Of a stretch of DNA of 64,000 nt, positions 36,527-49,487 are shown in pieces; within the stretch, counting starts at the first letter, position 1, and each line of letters starts with the position of its first letter. Source of the DNA: Bettongia penicillata ogilbyi (Eukaryota > Chordata > Mammalia > Diprotodontia > Potoroidae); contig JAJHZJ010000221.1 in the NCBI GenBank assembly GCA_023548195.1, positions 434,001 through 498,000 on the forward strand, read 5' to 3'. Under the pieces are notes generated by a model. It did not search any database. It saw only the letters and a program-made list of their open reading frames with translations, and was not told the origin of the DNA. A program made the translations under genes and the position numbers.

Positions 36527-37435
36527 GTAGGGGGAAAAGATTATTGACCCAGGCATCTCCGAGGAAAGTTAAAATTCATCATGACATGGTTATTTCTTTG
36601 AAGATAATTGTCATTTCTTGGAAGAGATAGGTAAAGTTTGCTCTGTGGGACTGGTTATTATGAAGCCAAGCAAATAGGACTCAGTTCTCCTTTGTTTCAA
36701 AGGGCCACTTGTACTGAACTTGTCCTTCAAGATTGGTGAAATCAAGTTCAGTTATACCTTATGTACCTTATAGTGTGAGTCTATGCAGATGTGTGCCAGG
36801 GCTCAAGAGAATCCATTGTTAGATGCTCAGTGCAAGCACTTATGTCTCTGAAATCAGCAAATGTGATAAATTGGGTCTGGATTCATTGTTGTTTTTAATT
36901 GTCAAGACTTAAGAAGATGGTGGTGGAGGAAAACATGAATAATGCAAACTTACTTAAAAGTGAATCCTGCATACATTCCACCCCCCAGCTGATGGTTAAA
37001 TATTTACCAGCATACCCCTGGGTATGTGTCCTAAGGGCACTGTGGCATCTGCATGCATCTTTGTAGCTTCAAGTGTGACTTTTTGCATCAGAAAGCTACT
37101 GATCAAATATGTCAATTCCCTCAGTTCAAATATGCAGATGTACAGATCAGGTAAGTGATTATTGTCTCCTTTTATAGATAGGAAGTAAAGGCAAAAAAGA
37201 AGTTAGGTTTCTTCACTCTGGATCCTGTCTGTGCTAACTCCTAGCCAAGCTGCTGCCAATACCCTTCACCTTCTTCACCCTGTTTGTTTATAAGATTCAG
37301 ATAAAATCTCCTTAGAAAACCCTGACTCTTTTCCAGGATAGCCAGCTAGCCAGCACATTTCACGCCTAATATATCCATGGAAAGAATACAACTTTTCGTT
37401 TTTCTTAGATTCCTATTTAAGTCAGAGAGATGAAG

Positions 37436-37628
37436 GGAAGGAGAATGATCATTTATTCAGCACCTGCTATGTTCCAGGCACTTGTGCCAAGCTCTTTACA
37501 AATAATAACTCATTTGAAGAGCTGTGATATTTTCTTAAAGGGGTTAAGTGGTCACAGAGCTTGTAAGGTCTTGGACTTAGACTTGGATGTTCTGACTCCA
37601 AGTCTAATGTCCTTTACACTGCAATAAG
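37436..37628 (-). repeat. THER1/MIR-type SINE
   Basis: 'tttattcagcacctgctatg', 'ccaagctctttacaaata', 'ggttaagtggtcacagagc'. Reverse orientation. Confidence 0.62.
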
Positions 37629-39109
37629 GTATAACTAATTTTCTGCCTTCAGAAAAAAAATGTAATTGGGAAGAAAAGGGAAATAAGTACATAAGTAACC
37701 ACTAGAGAATATAAATAACTTTAACAAGATAGATTACAAACAACATAAGTGGCATCAGGAAAACAAATCTAGTGACCAATGTGGTGGGGAGGTTGGTCAG
37801 AGAAGAAGACTTCTTAGGAAATTTGCCATATATTTAAAGGAAATGAGAGATGTGGACTGTCAGAGAGACATATGAGGGTATCTGAAGTAGGAAAATGGAG
37901 TAGCCAAGGAAGTAGTAAAAAATAGTAACCATGTATGGTACAGGAAGTGATGAGGGACTGGCTTTGTATTTCCACTACCCTGGCTGCAGAAACTATAGGA
38001 TAAAGAAAGCAGAAAGTGCCTCCTAGGAAAGAAGGACTGAGTTACAGGAGCAGGGCTGCCTGGCTGTGCTCAGCTCTCATGTTAGTAAAAAGAGCAGAAC
38101 TGAAAGGTTAGAGCAGTTAGGAAGCTACCTGGCACTGCAGTTTCTAGGAACTGATAAGCAATGATGAAACTGAAGAAAACCATTTGTTTTATTGTAGCTT
38201 GATTAGGACATGTTTTGGGAAAAAGAAATCACGTGTTTTGGAGGTTTTGTTTAAAAAATATAGAGGAATAAAAAGAGTGAATGTTGCTTGACCCTAGCCC
38301 AAGGTCATGCCTGGGAGCTCTCTGTTTGCTGGCTGACTTCGACATTCAGGGCTCAAAAGGACATCGCAGAGCTCTACTTTCACCTCTCCAAAACCCAAGT
38401 CATGTTCTCAGGGAAGTGCCTGGTTTGTCCATCTCCCCCAGTGTTAGAGTGGAAATCCTCAGTGGCCTCATTGGCTTGATGATATCACACATTCACTTTT
38501 TAAGTCAAGTTCTTGCTTATCATTGTTTTCTTCCTATAATTTAGAAAAAGGAAAAGGAATTAAGTTTTGTTTTGCATACTGCAGAATTCTATAATTTCCA
38601 AAAGTCATATTAGATGAAGCGATATTCATTGTGAAAGAGGAAATATAGAATGATAGTTTAAAACTAGTAATTTCTTAATCCTTGCAAAACATTTTAAAAT
38701 ATAGTTATGGAAAAATAAGTCTTTTAGTATTTCTTCATACATTAATGGAATCTCTTTGGTTTCTTGGAAATAATAATGAAACATACTTCCCTAAAAAAAA
38801 AAAATGACAGATTTAGTATTACTCACATGTTGTACCCTCAACAGGGCTTTTCAAGTCATATTTACAAGGAATGTTAATGTAACTAAACTACTTCTTGACA
38901 TTTGTGTTCCTGTGACACTAAATTACGCCATTTTCTTAAGAAAAGGGTTTTATTTGGTTAAAGTGAGTAAATGCCTGAGAATGTTTACAGGAGATGGTAG
39001 GTATCTGATGCTTTAGTTACTGAAGAAATGGTTTCTGCATGTGATTTAATCCATTTGAGTACCAAAATTATCTTTATTTATAACTTAATTTGTGATAATG
39101 TTAAATGAT

Positions 39110-39515
39110 AGTTCATAGAATCCTAGCTTTAGAACTAAAACGGAGTTCAGAGGTCATTTAGAGCAATTCCCTTCGCCCATTTTTCAGATAAAAAGAAAAG
39201 GTCAGAGAGGTTAAGTGACTAGATGCATGAACTAGGATTTGAACCCAGGTCCTCTGAGTTATTCCAATCCCCTTTTAATGGTTTAAAAAAAATGTCAGTC
39301 TGTTATTCCAAAGGGTTATTTTTAAAAAAATGATTAAAAAATAGAGTGATAGATCTATACCATCTAGCCCAACCCCTTTATTTTGCAAATAAAAAACTGA
39401 GGACTAGTGGGGCCAAGTGATTTCTCCAAAATGACAAAAGTAGTAAATGAGTGACAGAGCCAGGGTTCAACCCCAGGTTGGCTGACTGTCCTTCTTACCC
39501 CGTCACTCTGCCCTC
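39110..39515 (-). repeat. Two MIR-type SINE copies
   Basis: 39110-39275 (gagaggttaagtgactag, 'ggatttgaacccaggtcct') and 39350-39515 (catctagcccaaccccttta, 'gacagagccagggttcaa'). Both are reversed, with a T/A-rich gap between. Confidence 0.68.
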
Positions 39516-39540
39516 ACGTTTTCATTGGTCACTTCTAACG

Positions 39541-39740
39541 CTTCATGACATCATTTGGAGTTTCTTGGCAAAGATACTGATATGGTTTGCCATTTCCTTC
39601 TCCAGATTATTTTACAGATAAGGAAACTGAGGCAAGACATGCCCAGGATCACACAGGTACCATATGTGTCTGAGGTCAGATCTGAACTCAGATGAGACTT
39701 CAGGCCTGGGACTCTATCCACTGAAACACCTACCTGCCCT
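39541..39740 (-). repeat. MAR1-type CORE-SINE with RTE tail
   Basis: Reverse orientation: 'tttcttggcaaagatactg', 'gccatttccttctccag', 'gaaactgaggcaagacatg', 'gactctatccactgaaacac'. Confidence 0.8.
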
Positions 39741-42589
39741 TGTGCCCCCTCCGATGTATAATTAGAACTATAGGCAAGACAATAATGTGGCAAGAGCAAA
39801 TGTTAACTGGTAGAATCTTAGTGCCCTGGTCCGTAGTGCTGGAGAAGGCCTCCTGCACGCTGTACGGACCACAGACACAGGATGTACCTCCTCCCACTAT
39901 CACATGCTGTGGCATAGGAGTATGTGTAATGAATTGTGAAAATCTTACTGTACTGGTGTAGTTCTCTACACCTAAGAAAGTCCCAGAAATTTAGAAATTG
40001 GAAAACTTACTAATCAGTTCCTCCAGCAACTCCCCCACAAGCCCCCTCCTCTCTCTCTCTCCTGTACCCCTTTTCATGCGAAATCATAGAGTGTCCATCA
40101 TTTCCACTTTTTTCTTTACTCTTCAGATGTGATTGTGAAACTTCTTATTATGTTTCATTTCAACTTTTCTCCCATGAAAATTCATGTAGGGTGTCAGAGT
40201 GACAAGTGTATGTCTGAAGCAATGCTCTCCCTTGGATTGTATCAAAGGAAATAGAAGTTTATTTCTGCGTGGTTAAATATTATCTCAGAGTTAATTCCTC
40301 GGAGTTACCAGTTCAGGGCTGATTGCCTTCCTACTGTCACCAAGCAGCACCGCTGCTACCTAGTGAAAGATGGAACTAGGCTGATGTCAGTTTGTTCTCC
40401 TGCTCCTGGTGCTTTCTGTTCCCTCCGGCCAGACGCTGATTCTCCCACAGCCATCACCACCTTTTAGTCCGGGCTCAAGCAATTTAACTCAATTTAAAGG
40501 CTCACAGAGAAAATTGTAAGCTGAAAAAAAAATTTAATAACTCTAGGAGATCTTGAAGTGAGGTCCATTGTGAGCTAAATAGGACCAAATCGATTAATTC
40601 CGAGAAACTTCATCTCTCAAAGAGAGGGTAGACCAGTGCCATAAAAGTATATGTCAAAACTTGTGATCCAATCATTTCATGCAGCCTAGACAAAGCAGCC
40701 CTTTGGGAAAAAGCCCCCATAGTTCATGGCAGACAGCGTTACAGTGGGATGCTTTGAGAGCTTCATGTACCAAGCACATAAGCATTGAAAGACTCTTGTC
40801 AGGAGCACCACAGTGCATCCTGTGCGTAGCAACATCTTGTCTCCAGATATCAAGTGGTAAGTATGTCATGTAGGCTGACTCTGATAGAAAAAAAGTGTCA
40901 CCTGAAAAAGTCAGAACACTGTGATCTGTTCTTTTGCTCCAGTGAATTCTCCCCAACTTATTGAGGAGGTTTGTGTGTGATTTCCACACAGAATTTATTC
41001 AGTAGGAATCTGGATCTTTGGGGGAAAAGAAAATAAGTTTTCAACCTCTGGTATCTGAGCCCATGAGGTATCTCAAAACAATGTGCACTCCCCAAACACC
41101 TCCAACATCTAGAAACCACTGACCCAGACCAAGGAAACATAGAAGAGAGAAGGCTCAGATGTTGTGAAGGCTCTAGTTGTCACTGACTTTGTGACCTTGA
41201 GTCATTGACTTATTCCATGCCTAAGAACTCATGCAGCTTAAAGTATAACACTAAGAACTTTCTTAGTTACAATAAAAGTCCACCTCAAGAGACTCTCCAC
41301 CTGCATATGCAATGCAATGAAGCTGGCTTTAAATTCTGTCTCTGATCCTTATCATTTAATCTCCCTGGGTTTCTGTGAAATGAGGAGTTTGGACTATGTG
41401 TTTCCCTTTTGGGTCACCTGAGAACAGTGAAGTATTTAGCTTGGAGACCCTAGTGACTTCACTACCAGGAAAGCTTGACTTCTGGCAAGAGCAGATGATC
41501 TGTATTTCATCTAGATCAAAGTTCTAGCATAGTCCTAGAACCCTGTCTTAACCAATCTTTGGTCTCAGTTATTCTACTAGCAAGTCCATGTTGGGAGACC
41601 AAGGTTTATTGTTGCGACTCCAACAAGTCTATGGGTTGACCATTTGGTTTTCATCTTCAGCTGACACTGAGATGTCATACTCAGTTGTGAAAAAGATAGC
41701 TGTAGGAAAATGTTCTTTGGATGCCTTGGAGAGCTTTGAAATAGTAAGGATACTCCTATAGGTAGGAGCTTTCTGGGGCATGTATATCTAGGGGAAGCTG
41801 ATAAGAGACAAAATAGATATCAGCCTGAATCTAGTAAATATGGAATTTGTTCAGTATTTCGGTATGTATGGTGTTTTCATATTCATTTGGTTATTGTTTA
41901 GACCAGAGGCATCAAAACATAATAATCTCAAGCCACCTGAACCAAATTAAAGTGTAATGGAGAAATATTTAATGAAATAAATAAAAATACAATAGGACAT
42001 AGATAATGTTAACAGCGTTGTCTAAGTCAATAAGAAACTCACAAGGATCCTTATGTGTGATTACTGGCCCATTTCTATTTGAGTTTGACAACATTGGTTT
42101 TAGATCATATGTCAAGACCAGAGTTACAGCTTGATATTTTACTGTCACATAACAATTCCTTATGAGAAATATTATTACTCCCTCCCCAAATTATATTGAT
42201 AGATCATGTTTTAAAAATCACTCTGGAATGACCTCCCCAAAAATACTATGGTGTCATTCCCTCAATACTTCAATGGTTGTTTCAGGAGTAGGAGTCATTA
42301 TGATCCTGTGAACTCTTCCACCTTTAACCCTTGGTAAAAAAAACACACTACTGATCACAAAATCTGGCAATGATTAAGGCGATGATAGTATAGATAATTA
42401 AAGTAAACATGGACAATCACCTTTTGAGAAATGGGACAACTTACTGTTGTCCATTATCTATACCAAACATTTATTACCAATGATGCATTTGTTTGTTCCT
42501 AGAAAGAAATGATATAAGAAAGTTACATTGAGAATTATGGAGACTAGGAAAAAGATCTTTTTAAAAAAATCTCTCAGAATCACAAAAGT

Positions 42590-42775
42590 TTAAAGATAAA
42601 AAGGACCCAAGGGTTCATTTTGTCTAGCCTCCTCATTTAACAGAGGAGGAAACAGAAGCCCAAAGAAGTTAAATGGGTTGTCCATGGCTGCAGTGCCAAT
42701 GAATGACGAAGGCTAAGAGAAGTCAAGGTTCTTGAATTGTAAACAACTGTTCTTTCCACCACACTAGGCTGCTTT
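42590..42775 (-). repeat. MIR-type SINE
   Basis: 'cctcatttaacagaggagga', 'gaagttaaatgggttgtcc'. Reverse, diverged. Confidence 0.58.
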
Positions 42776-43374
42776 TCCTTTAGGATCAATTGTTTCTCAT
42801 ATGACTTCATACATTTATGTATGTGTAGTTGTGAAGTTGTCATGACTTCTTTCATTTATTCTATATATCAACAAGCACTTATATAGACATTGGCTTTAAA
42901 CAATTCATATTTTCTCCAAACATCAAGTAACTAAAGAGAAGCAAAAAGAAGCAATGGCGACAACTCCCAAAGGGGGAACTGGGAGGTTCCATTGCCTTCT
43001 CTCACCTAAGTGTTTCTTGGGCTTTGGGATCTGGGACCTTTAAAAGAGAAAGTGACAATAGAGTGGCAATAATACACATTTGTAGGAAGCAACTGGGTTC
43101 AGCAAAGCAGTCAATATCTGCTCTGTACAAAGATACCCTGCTAAGTGAAGTCCTGAGGGTACAGAGATTAAAATAGCAACAGCAGCAAAATCTCTGCACT
43201 TATTAAGGATCTTAATATTCTACTTGGAAGTAGGGAGTGGGGAGGAGGAGCATAGACCAAAATATACATATATATATATAAGTATGGATATTAGAAGGAA
43301 GACTGTGATGGGAGCAAAGAAGACAAGGTTTTCTAAGACAATCTGAGCAGGAAGAACACACAAGGATGCAGGGG

Positions 43375-43800
43375 AAATAGCTGAATTTGGAATCAGAAGA
43401 CCAGTTCTTCAACTTACTCTCAGTTTGAAATTGGGCAGCACATTTAACCCCTCCGGGTCTCAACTTCCTTATCTATAAAATGAAAGGACTAGATGCCCTA
43501 ATGTCTAAATGTTCTTGGAGTTCTACATTTTAAGCCCCATACTTTAGCCTTAATAACTACTTCAATTACACTATCTGAAGCTTGCAGAAATTAATAAGGG
43601 GGAAAAAAAGAGTAGAACAAAAGAGAGCAATTCACTTCTTCTCAGTAGTAAAAACCTTTAAAATGTATTAAAGAACAGCTGGATGACTCAGTGGATAGAG
43701 CACTGACCCTGAAGTCAGGAGGACCTGAGTCCAAATCCTATCCCAGACACTTGCTAGTTGTGTGACCCTGGGTAGGTCACTTATCCCAGATTGCCTACAA
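43375..43800 (+). repeat. Two CORE-SINEs
   Basis: 43375-43530 (ggaatcagaagaccagttc, 'ccttatctataaaatgaaa') and 43676-43800 (gctggatgactcagtggat, 'gaagtcaggaggacctgag', 'tgtgaccctgggtaggtca'). The second is close to consensus; both are on +. Confidence 0.72.
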
Positions 43801-44934
43801 ATAATAAAATAAATATTTAGCATTTTATAAAGCTATATGCAGACATGTTTTAGTATAAGACACAGTACCTAGCAATAAGGACTTTTAAACCTAGTTGGGG
43901 AGAATATGACATATTGAAGAAACCTCTTCAATATTTCAAGGTTCTAGTGTGATTCTTACCTCCACCAACAGATTTCAAACCCAATGATTTTCATGAGTTC
44001 CATTGGCCAAAATATTCCTTATCCTTCATCTATAGGAAGAAACTTAGGAAGAAAATCTTCAACTTTGGCTAAATCCCTGGGGTCTTGGGACAAAAACAAG
44101 CAATCCTTTACTCTGCTCATACTCCAGTCTCTTGCAGCTTTATACAGGACATGCCTGAGTTTGTGCTCTGCTCGCATAGGTTTTACAAATCCAGGACCAC
44201 CTCCATGTCATGATGAAGCAGCCTACAGAGGAGAACCTTTGTGGAGGATGGCATATCTATCAGCATTATATGTGTGGATGTGTGTTTGTGTTGCTCTAAA
44301 ATGGGGTAATCAGCCATACAGTACAATTATAAAATAAGATATAATAAAATATTCAGGAGAGATAATTGTCCTGAGTATTTAGGAAAGGGGTTTGGAGTCA
44401 TAAGGGTAAACTTCATGGAGACTACATTACTTGCACTCAACCTTGAATTATGGATTACCTTTGGATAAAAAGGGAGAAAGGCAAAGAGCAGACAGCAACA
44501 TTATGGTCAAATGGACAGAGGTAGGGATAATTGTGATACATGTTAAGTTATTTGATGAGACAAATTTAAAAATAAGGAGAAATAAAAGGCTGTGTTTTCC
44601 CAATGAAATATGTACAACCACAACAGAAGCAAACATGATTGAATAATCTTTTGTCCATTTGTTTCTCTACTTTCTTCACATTAGCCCCTCACTTACGGGG
44701 ACCTTGAATTATCTCTCCTGGTTGTTCAGCAGCCTGTCTCCATGTGTAAACTGGGCCAAAGGAGACATCTGAGGTTTTTTTTCCCCTTTTCTAGATTCTT
44801 TTCTCTAGCAAGATAGAGAAATTAAAAGAGTGCCTTAAATAGTTCAAGTATATAAGGTACATTTCAATATTAATATAATAACTCACAATCTCCACAAAAT
44901 CATCTCCCTTTCATATATCTTTAATCTAAAGTAA

Positions 44935-45480
44935 TAACACTGTCCTAGTCACCTGGTCCTGAAATCTTGTCATCCTTGACTCTGCTATGTACACAGTCAC
45001 TGAGTTTTGTTACCTTTTCTTTCATAATGATGGTTGCATCCATTCCTTCCTTTCCTTCCTATCATTACCCTCGAGTTCAATCTCTTACATTTCCCCTGCC
45101 TCCATTTTCTGTCCTCTCCTTTCCATCCTGGATGTTCCAATCAAATTGATCATATTCTTGTGCTCGAAAACTTTGGTGGTTTCTATAAGATAAATTTCAG
45201 ATTCTTCGGCCTGGCATTCAGGGCATTCCATGGCCTGGCACTGGCCTGTCTTTCAGTCACCTCCTACAACCTGACTACACAAACCCATCTTTAGCCACAT
45301 TGATCTATTGACTCTCACATGGCTTGTACTTTTTTTCGTTTTTCTCCAAGTCTTTGCTTATGTTCCCCACTGCCTGGAATGCTTCCCCCCTCCTTTCCAT
45401 TTATCCAAAATGTATCCATCCTTCATGGCTCAACTGAAACCCCACATCATCCCTCAACATTTTAGCATGAAGTGATCTTT
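44935..45480 (-). mobile_element. L2 LINE 3' region just upstream of the hAT-derived gene
   Basis: Reversed L2 sequence: 'ttcagggcattccatggcc', 'ctacaacctgactacac', 'cactgcctggaatgcttcc', 'catggctcaactgaaacc'. It ends about 170 bp before the open frame of the hAT-derived gene, so any promoter or 5' exon of that gene must lie beyond it or be absent. Confidence 0.62.
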
Positions 45481-45706
45481 CTTGATTCTAAGTTCCTGTA
45501 GCACAGGTATACAGATCTTCTTAGAGTCTTTGGACCTGACTGACTCATGGGGAATTCCTAATTATGAAAAGAAAGGCAAATGTTAAAGTGAGGGGAAAAT
45601 ATAAAGTCAAAGGTTTAAGAACTAAATTATTTTGTGGCATCATTGTAGAAAAAGTATCGTGGAAGTAGAGATTATATATGTTTTATTCTTAATTTACTTT
45701 CTGAAG

Positions 45707-48319
45707 CTGTAGCCAAAACACCATGGAAGTATTTTAAAAAAGGAGAATCTTCAGTTGATACTAGAAGACATGCTGAGGAAAAGAAAAGGCTGAAAAATCT
45801 TGACTATTACCTTCCTAAGCGGAATAACCGATTTTTGAAAATTTGGCTAAAAAGATACCCCTGGCTGGTGTATGATGACAGATCAGACCTAATGTTCTGT
45901 GGCTTGTGTCGCAAACATGGGGTGAGCTCAGGAGGAAACCAAGTCAGTTTTTTTTATGGCACCAACAATTTTAGGACTGAATTTCTCCAGGCACATGACC
46001 ACAGTGAGGCTCATGCCAAGGCTTCTCTAGCAGAAGTAACAGGTGTTTCCACCCTGACGGATGCTGCCAAAGAGCAGCTGATGAAGAGTAGGAACAAGGT
46101 AATCCTGGGAAGAGTAGAAAACCTCTTCAGGTCATGTCATGCTCTTGCCAAGACTGGGCGTCCCCTCAAAGACTTGGTCTGGATGTGCACATTGGATGAT
46201 ATGAAAGGTGTGGACGTGGGCCCACTATTCAGAACTGACAAGTCAGCCAGGACTTTTGTCTACTTCATTGCCGAAGTAGAACGTAGATCACTGAAAGAGA
46301 AACTAGAAAAATGTAAGTTCTTCTCACTCATCAGTGATGGTGGGACGGACAGCATCCTAGAAGACACCAAAGTTGTTTATGTACAGTTTGCATATGAGGG
46401 CAAAGTCCATTGTCAGGTTGTTGGAGTGCAGACTGTGGACAAGACTGATCCTGTAGCAATAAAAAATGCCATTGAGAAAACACTTGAGATAAATCTTCAA
46501 CTAAATCTGTCTAGCAAAGACTGGTCCAAAAAACTAGTTGGGTTTGGGAGCAATGGCACAGCTGTCATGGTGGGAGAGAAAAATAGTGTGGCCAGGCTTT
46601 TGAAAGAAATCCAGCCATGTGTGCAAATAGTCCACTGTTTTGCACACCGACTTGAACTAGCTTACCAAGAAGCATTGCAGAGCATCCAACTATACAATAC
46701 TGTGAACAATCTTCTCCAGAATGTGTATTATTTTTACCATGATTCACCTTCAAATAAAAATGCTCTAATAGCCACCTTTGGAGACCTTAAAATCCGCCCT
46801 GTGATTCCTTCTCGAATTGGCAGCAGCAGATGGCTACCTCGTTTACAGACAGCTCTCCAACTCTTTCTCAAGGGATATTCTGCAATTGTCAAGCAACTAA
46901 GAACAGTAAGTACTTTTGAGATCTATTATTTAAATTTCTTTCAAACACACATACACACACACACACACACACGCATGCACACACGCACACGCACATACAC
47001 CAAACCTTTTTCATTAAGCATTTTGATATGATTTCAAAGGAAGTAAGTTCTCATTTTCCTTCCTGACTGTGCTATAGATACCTGAAGGCAGAAGTACCTC
47101 GGATTCTCAGAAAGCTACAGAGCTCCTACAATTCCTGCTCCAAGCTGAGGTGGTCAGATTTGCTCACTTCCTGCTGGATGTAGTCAATGTCCTCAGTATT
47201 TTGTCCCGAGTCAATCAGGATAGAAATTCATCAATAGGCGATGTATTTGCAACCTTACAATCAACACTAGGAACACTTAGCATGTATAAAAAAAGGTAAG
47301 GGTATCTTAGATGAGTGGTAAACTAGAGCACAAGAAGTCTGGCTTTAGAAAATTATTCACCCCTTATTTTATTTTGTAACATGTTTCAGACCAGGTCCAA
47401 AGGAACGTCTGGCTGAGGCTGCCACACGCTTTCATGGTAACCAACTTACAGGAAATGGAAACATCTCTGAAGTCAGGAACATAGTCCTAACAAACCTCAC
47501 AAAGCATCTTCATGATTGTTTCAGGGATGCCAGTCATGATGTGGTGAGGGCGACCACTATTGGAAGTTTCAAATTATGGCCAGGAAAGATAGATCAAGGT
47601 AAAATATATACACAAATCCAGTATCTGCTTGTTGGTCTGTTTTCTGAAATCTCTGTGGAAAATTTCTTGTTCTCCTACATAATTTTTTCTTATGCTCATC
47701 TATAGAGTTTGGTGAGAAAGAGATATCAATTCTTACAAAGCATTATGAACCTGTGTTGGAAAGTGCCAATGTGAAAATTGATGAAGTAGAAACAGAATGG
47801 AGCATGATGAAATTAGAGATTTATAATCGGTAAGAAGGAAAGCTGAGGACATTCAATTATGATAAGGCTAATGTTTCTGAAAGTGTTTATAGATCTTTGT
47901 ATAGACATATAATTGGAATTCACTAATTCTTGACACTTTTAATTGTCTCTTTTAGATTTCAGAATATCCGAAAGTTAACGTGGGATTTTGTGAATTCCAT
48001 CTACTCAGTCAAGTATCCCAATATTTTGACCCTTGTAGATCTGGTGTTGACCCTCCCTGCAAATTCAGCTGAGGCAGAACGTGGGTTCAGTCAGATGAAA
48101 CTAACCAAGTCACAAAAGCATTTTAAAATAAAACCTGAGAGCATGACAGACCTTTTAATAATTCAGCTGAATTCTCCAGATATCAACAAGTTTGACCCCA
48201 AAAAAGCCATCCATCTGTGGAACACCTCTTGGCAGAGAAGTACACCCCCACCAGTGGACCATATGATAACTAAGTCAGATTGTTCCTCAAGTTCAGATAG
48301 CCTTTATGAAAGTGATTAA
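45707..48319 (+). CDS. hAT-transposase-derived gene, five exons, nested in a SPEF2 intron
   Basis: Exons: 45707-46905, 47078-47295, 47390-47598, 47706-47829, 47956-48319 (TAA). Introns are only 172, 94, 107 and 126 bp with good GT-AG sites. Phases agree at every join and about 703 codons stay open. The N-terminal part has a BED/TTF-like zinc finger: Cys pair at 45898 and 45907 (FCGLCRKHG), His pair near 46000 and 46012 (HSEAH). The hAT RNase-H-like core follows: first Asp in ISDGGTD (46336), the block GFGSNGTAVMVG, where the usual Asp is Asn (46552), and IVHCFAHRLELAY. The C-terminal dimerisation block has LPANSAEAERGFSQ with Glu at 48076. It resembles the ZNF862/KIAA1586 type of domesticated hAT proteins. 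No in-frame ATG precedes the zinc finger back to the stop at 45646, so an upstream exon must supply the start. No terminal inverted repeats were seen. Confidence 0.8.
46944..46995. repeat. (CA)n microsatellite in the first intron of the hAT-derived gene
   Basis: CACA/CGCACA run within the 172-bp intron 46906-47077. Read-through of this intron gives a His-Thr tail and stops at 47031. Confidence 0.92.
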
Positions 48320-48724
48320 TATTGTGAGGCGGAAAAATGGGAGCTTTATATTTTTTCACTTAGAATATAGAGGTCTTCTTACAACTATTACAAAATGTTG
48401 CCCACACTGGAATTTAAAAGCAAATAATCGACTAAATTTCATCTCTAGAAGAAATGGTGTCCAGATCTACTTAAGTACCTTCCAACTATGAAGGGGATGT
48501 CTCTGAAGATGCTTTTTGCTGAAATCTGCTGGGTTTTCTTGGACTTGGACTCTGGCTCTTGAGTTTGAATTCTGCTCTGGACTCTTACTAGTTCTGCTGC
48601 TGAGCTGCCTATAAAGAGGGATATAATAGTGTACTACCTACCTCACAGAGTTGTGAGAAAAGGGCTTCTGTAGGCCTTGAAGCCTAATACACACATGGGT
48701 TCTTAGAATAACTCTGTGGAAGCT

Positions 48725-48955
48725 CTAGCACCTTGGCTACAGAAAGGCTACATTGTAGTACAGGGGAAAGAGTACTGAACATGGAGAAAAAAAGACCTGG
48801 GTTCGAATCCTGTCTCTGTTACCTGTGTAACCATAGGCAATCCACTAAGTCTCTGGACTTCAAAACCCTATTGGGCTTTATCTTTCTCCTATGTAAAATG
48901 AGTGAGTTGTTGAGCTACATGATCTCTTTGGGCCTTTCCAGCACCAAATGTAATG
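48725..48955 (+). repeat. MIR-type SINE downstream of the hAT-derived gene
   Basis: 'aagacctgggttcgaatcct', 'gtaaccataggcaatccac', 'tcctatgtaaaatgagtga'. + orientation. Confidence 0.66.
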
Positions 48956-49487
48956 TTGCACATCAAGAGCTACGACAACCAGGGATCAGCACAGATGGAA
49001 CTGAGCCATCATTCGCAAAGATACTACAGAGGCACAGCAAACTTTGCATTAAGGAAAAATTCTAAACAAGCACTTATTTCCCAGGGCCTGATTGCCAGAG
49101 CGTTTCTATTACAGCCATTGTCAAATTCACAAGCACATCTCTTTGGGTTTCCATTACATTCATGGAAATCTTGTCATAATATCCTCCATGGCATGAATTA
49201 TCCTTTTTGAGGTCCATGGAGGGAAAAACATATATACAAATTTAAAATATTATTTTAATGTAATGTTTGCATAACAGCCAATGAGGTAAACTCAAAAACA
49301 TGAGTTAAACACTTAATATGTTAAACACTTATAAGCTCTAATTCACTCTTAAATTCCTTATAGTCTTTACTGTGATAATAGCTTTTCTATCTCCATTTTC
49401 ATTTATTTTGATTAATCTGAATGAGTTGATGAGTTGTATCTTTCTAAATCATATGAGGTCTAATGCAGTATTACCAAGTTCACTTAG

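Larger units (their letters stand above)
36527..45706. other. Intron between SPEF2 window exon 10 and the hAT-derived gene
   Basis: Nine kb with scattered SINEs (37436, 39110-39740, 42590, 43375-43800) and L2 (44935-45480). 40250-41140 and 40660-40990 look unique or unrecognised. No CpG-rich promoter, KRAB or other zinc-finger exon that could start the hAT-derived gene was found. Confidence 0.45.

Noticed and set aside
40672..40989. 105-codon - strand frame as a gene or retrocopy
   Set aside because: No recognisable family, no flanking TSD or poly(A); likely chance.
43984..44337. 117-codon frame as a possible first exon of the hAT-derived gene
   Set aside because: No donor in the right phase with support, no KRAB or zinc-finger features, and no similarity to N-terminal parts of relatives. 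Left unresolved.
45835..47031. 398-codon frame taken as a complete intronless protein
   Set aside because: Its apparent start is TTG, not ATG, and its end is read-through of a 172-bp intron with a CA repeat. Splicing at 46905/47078 continues the conserved hAT frame.
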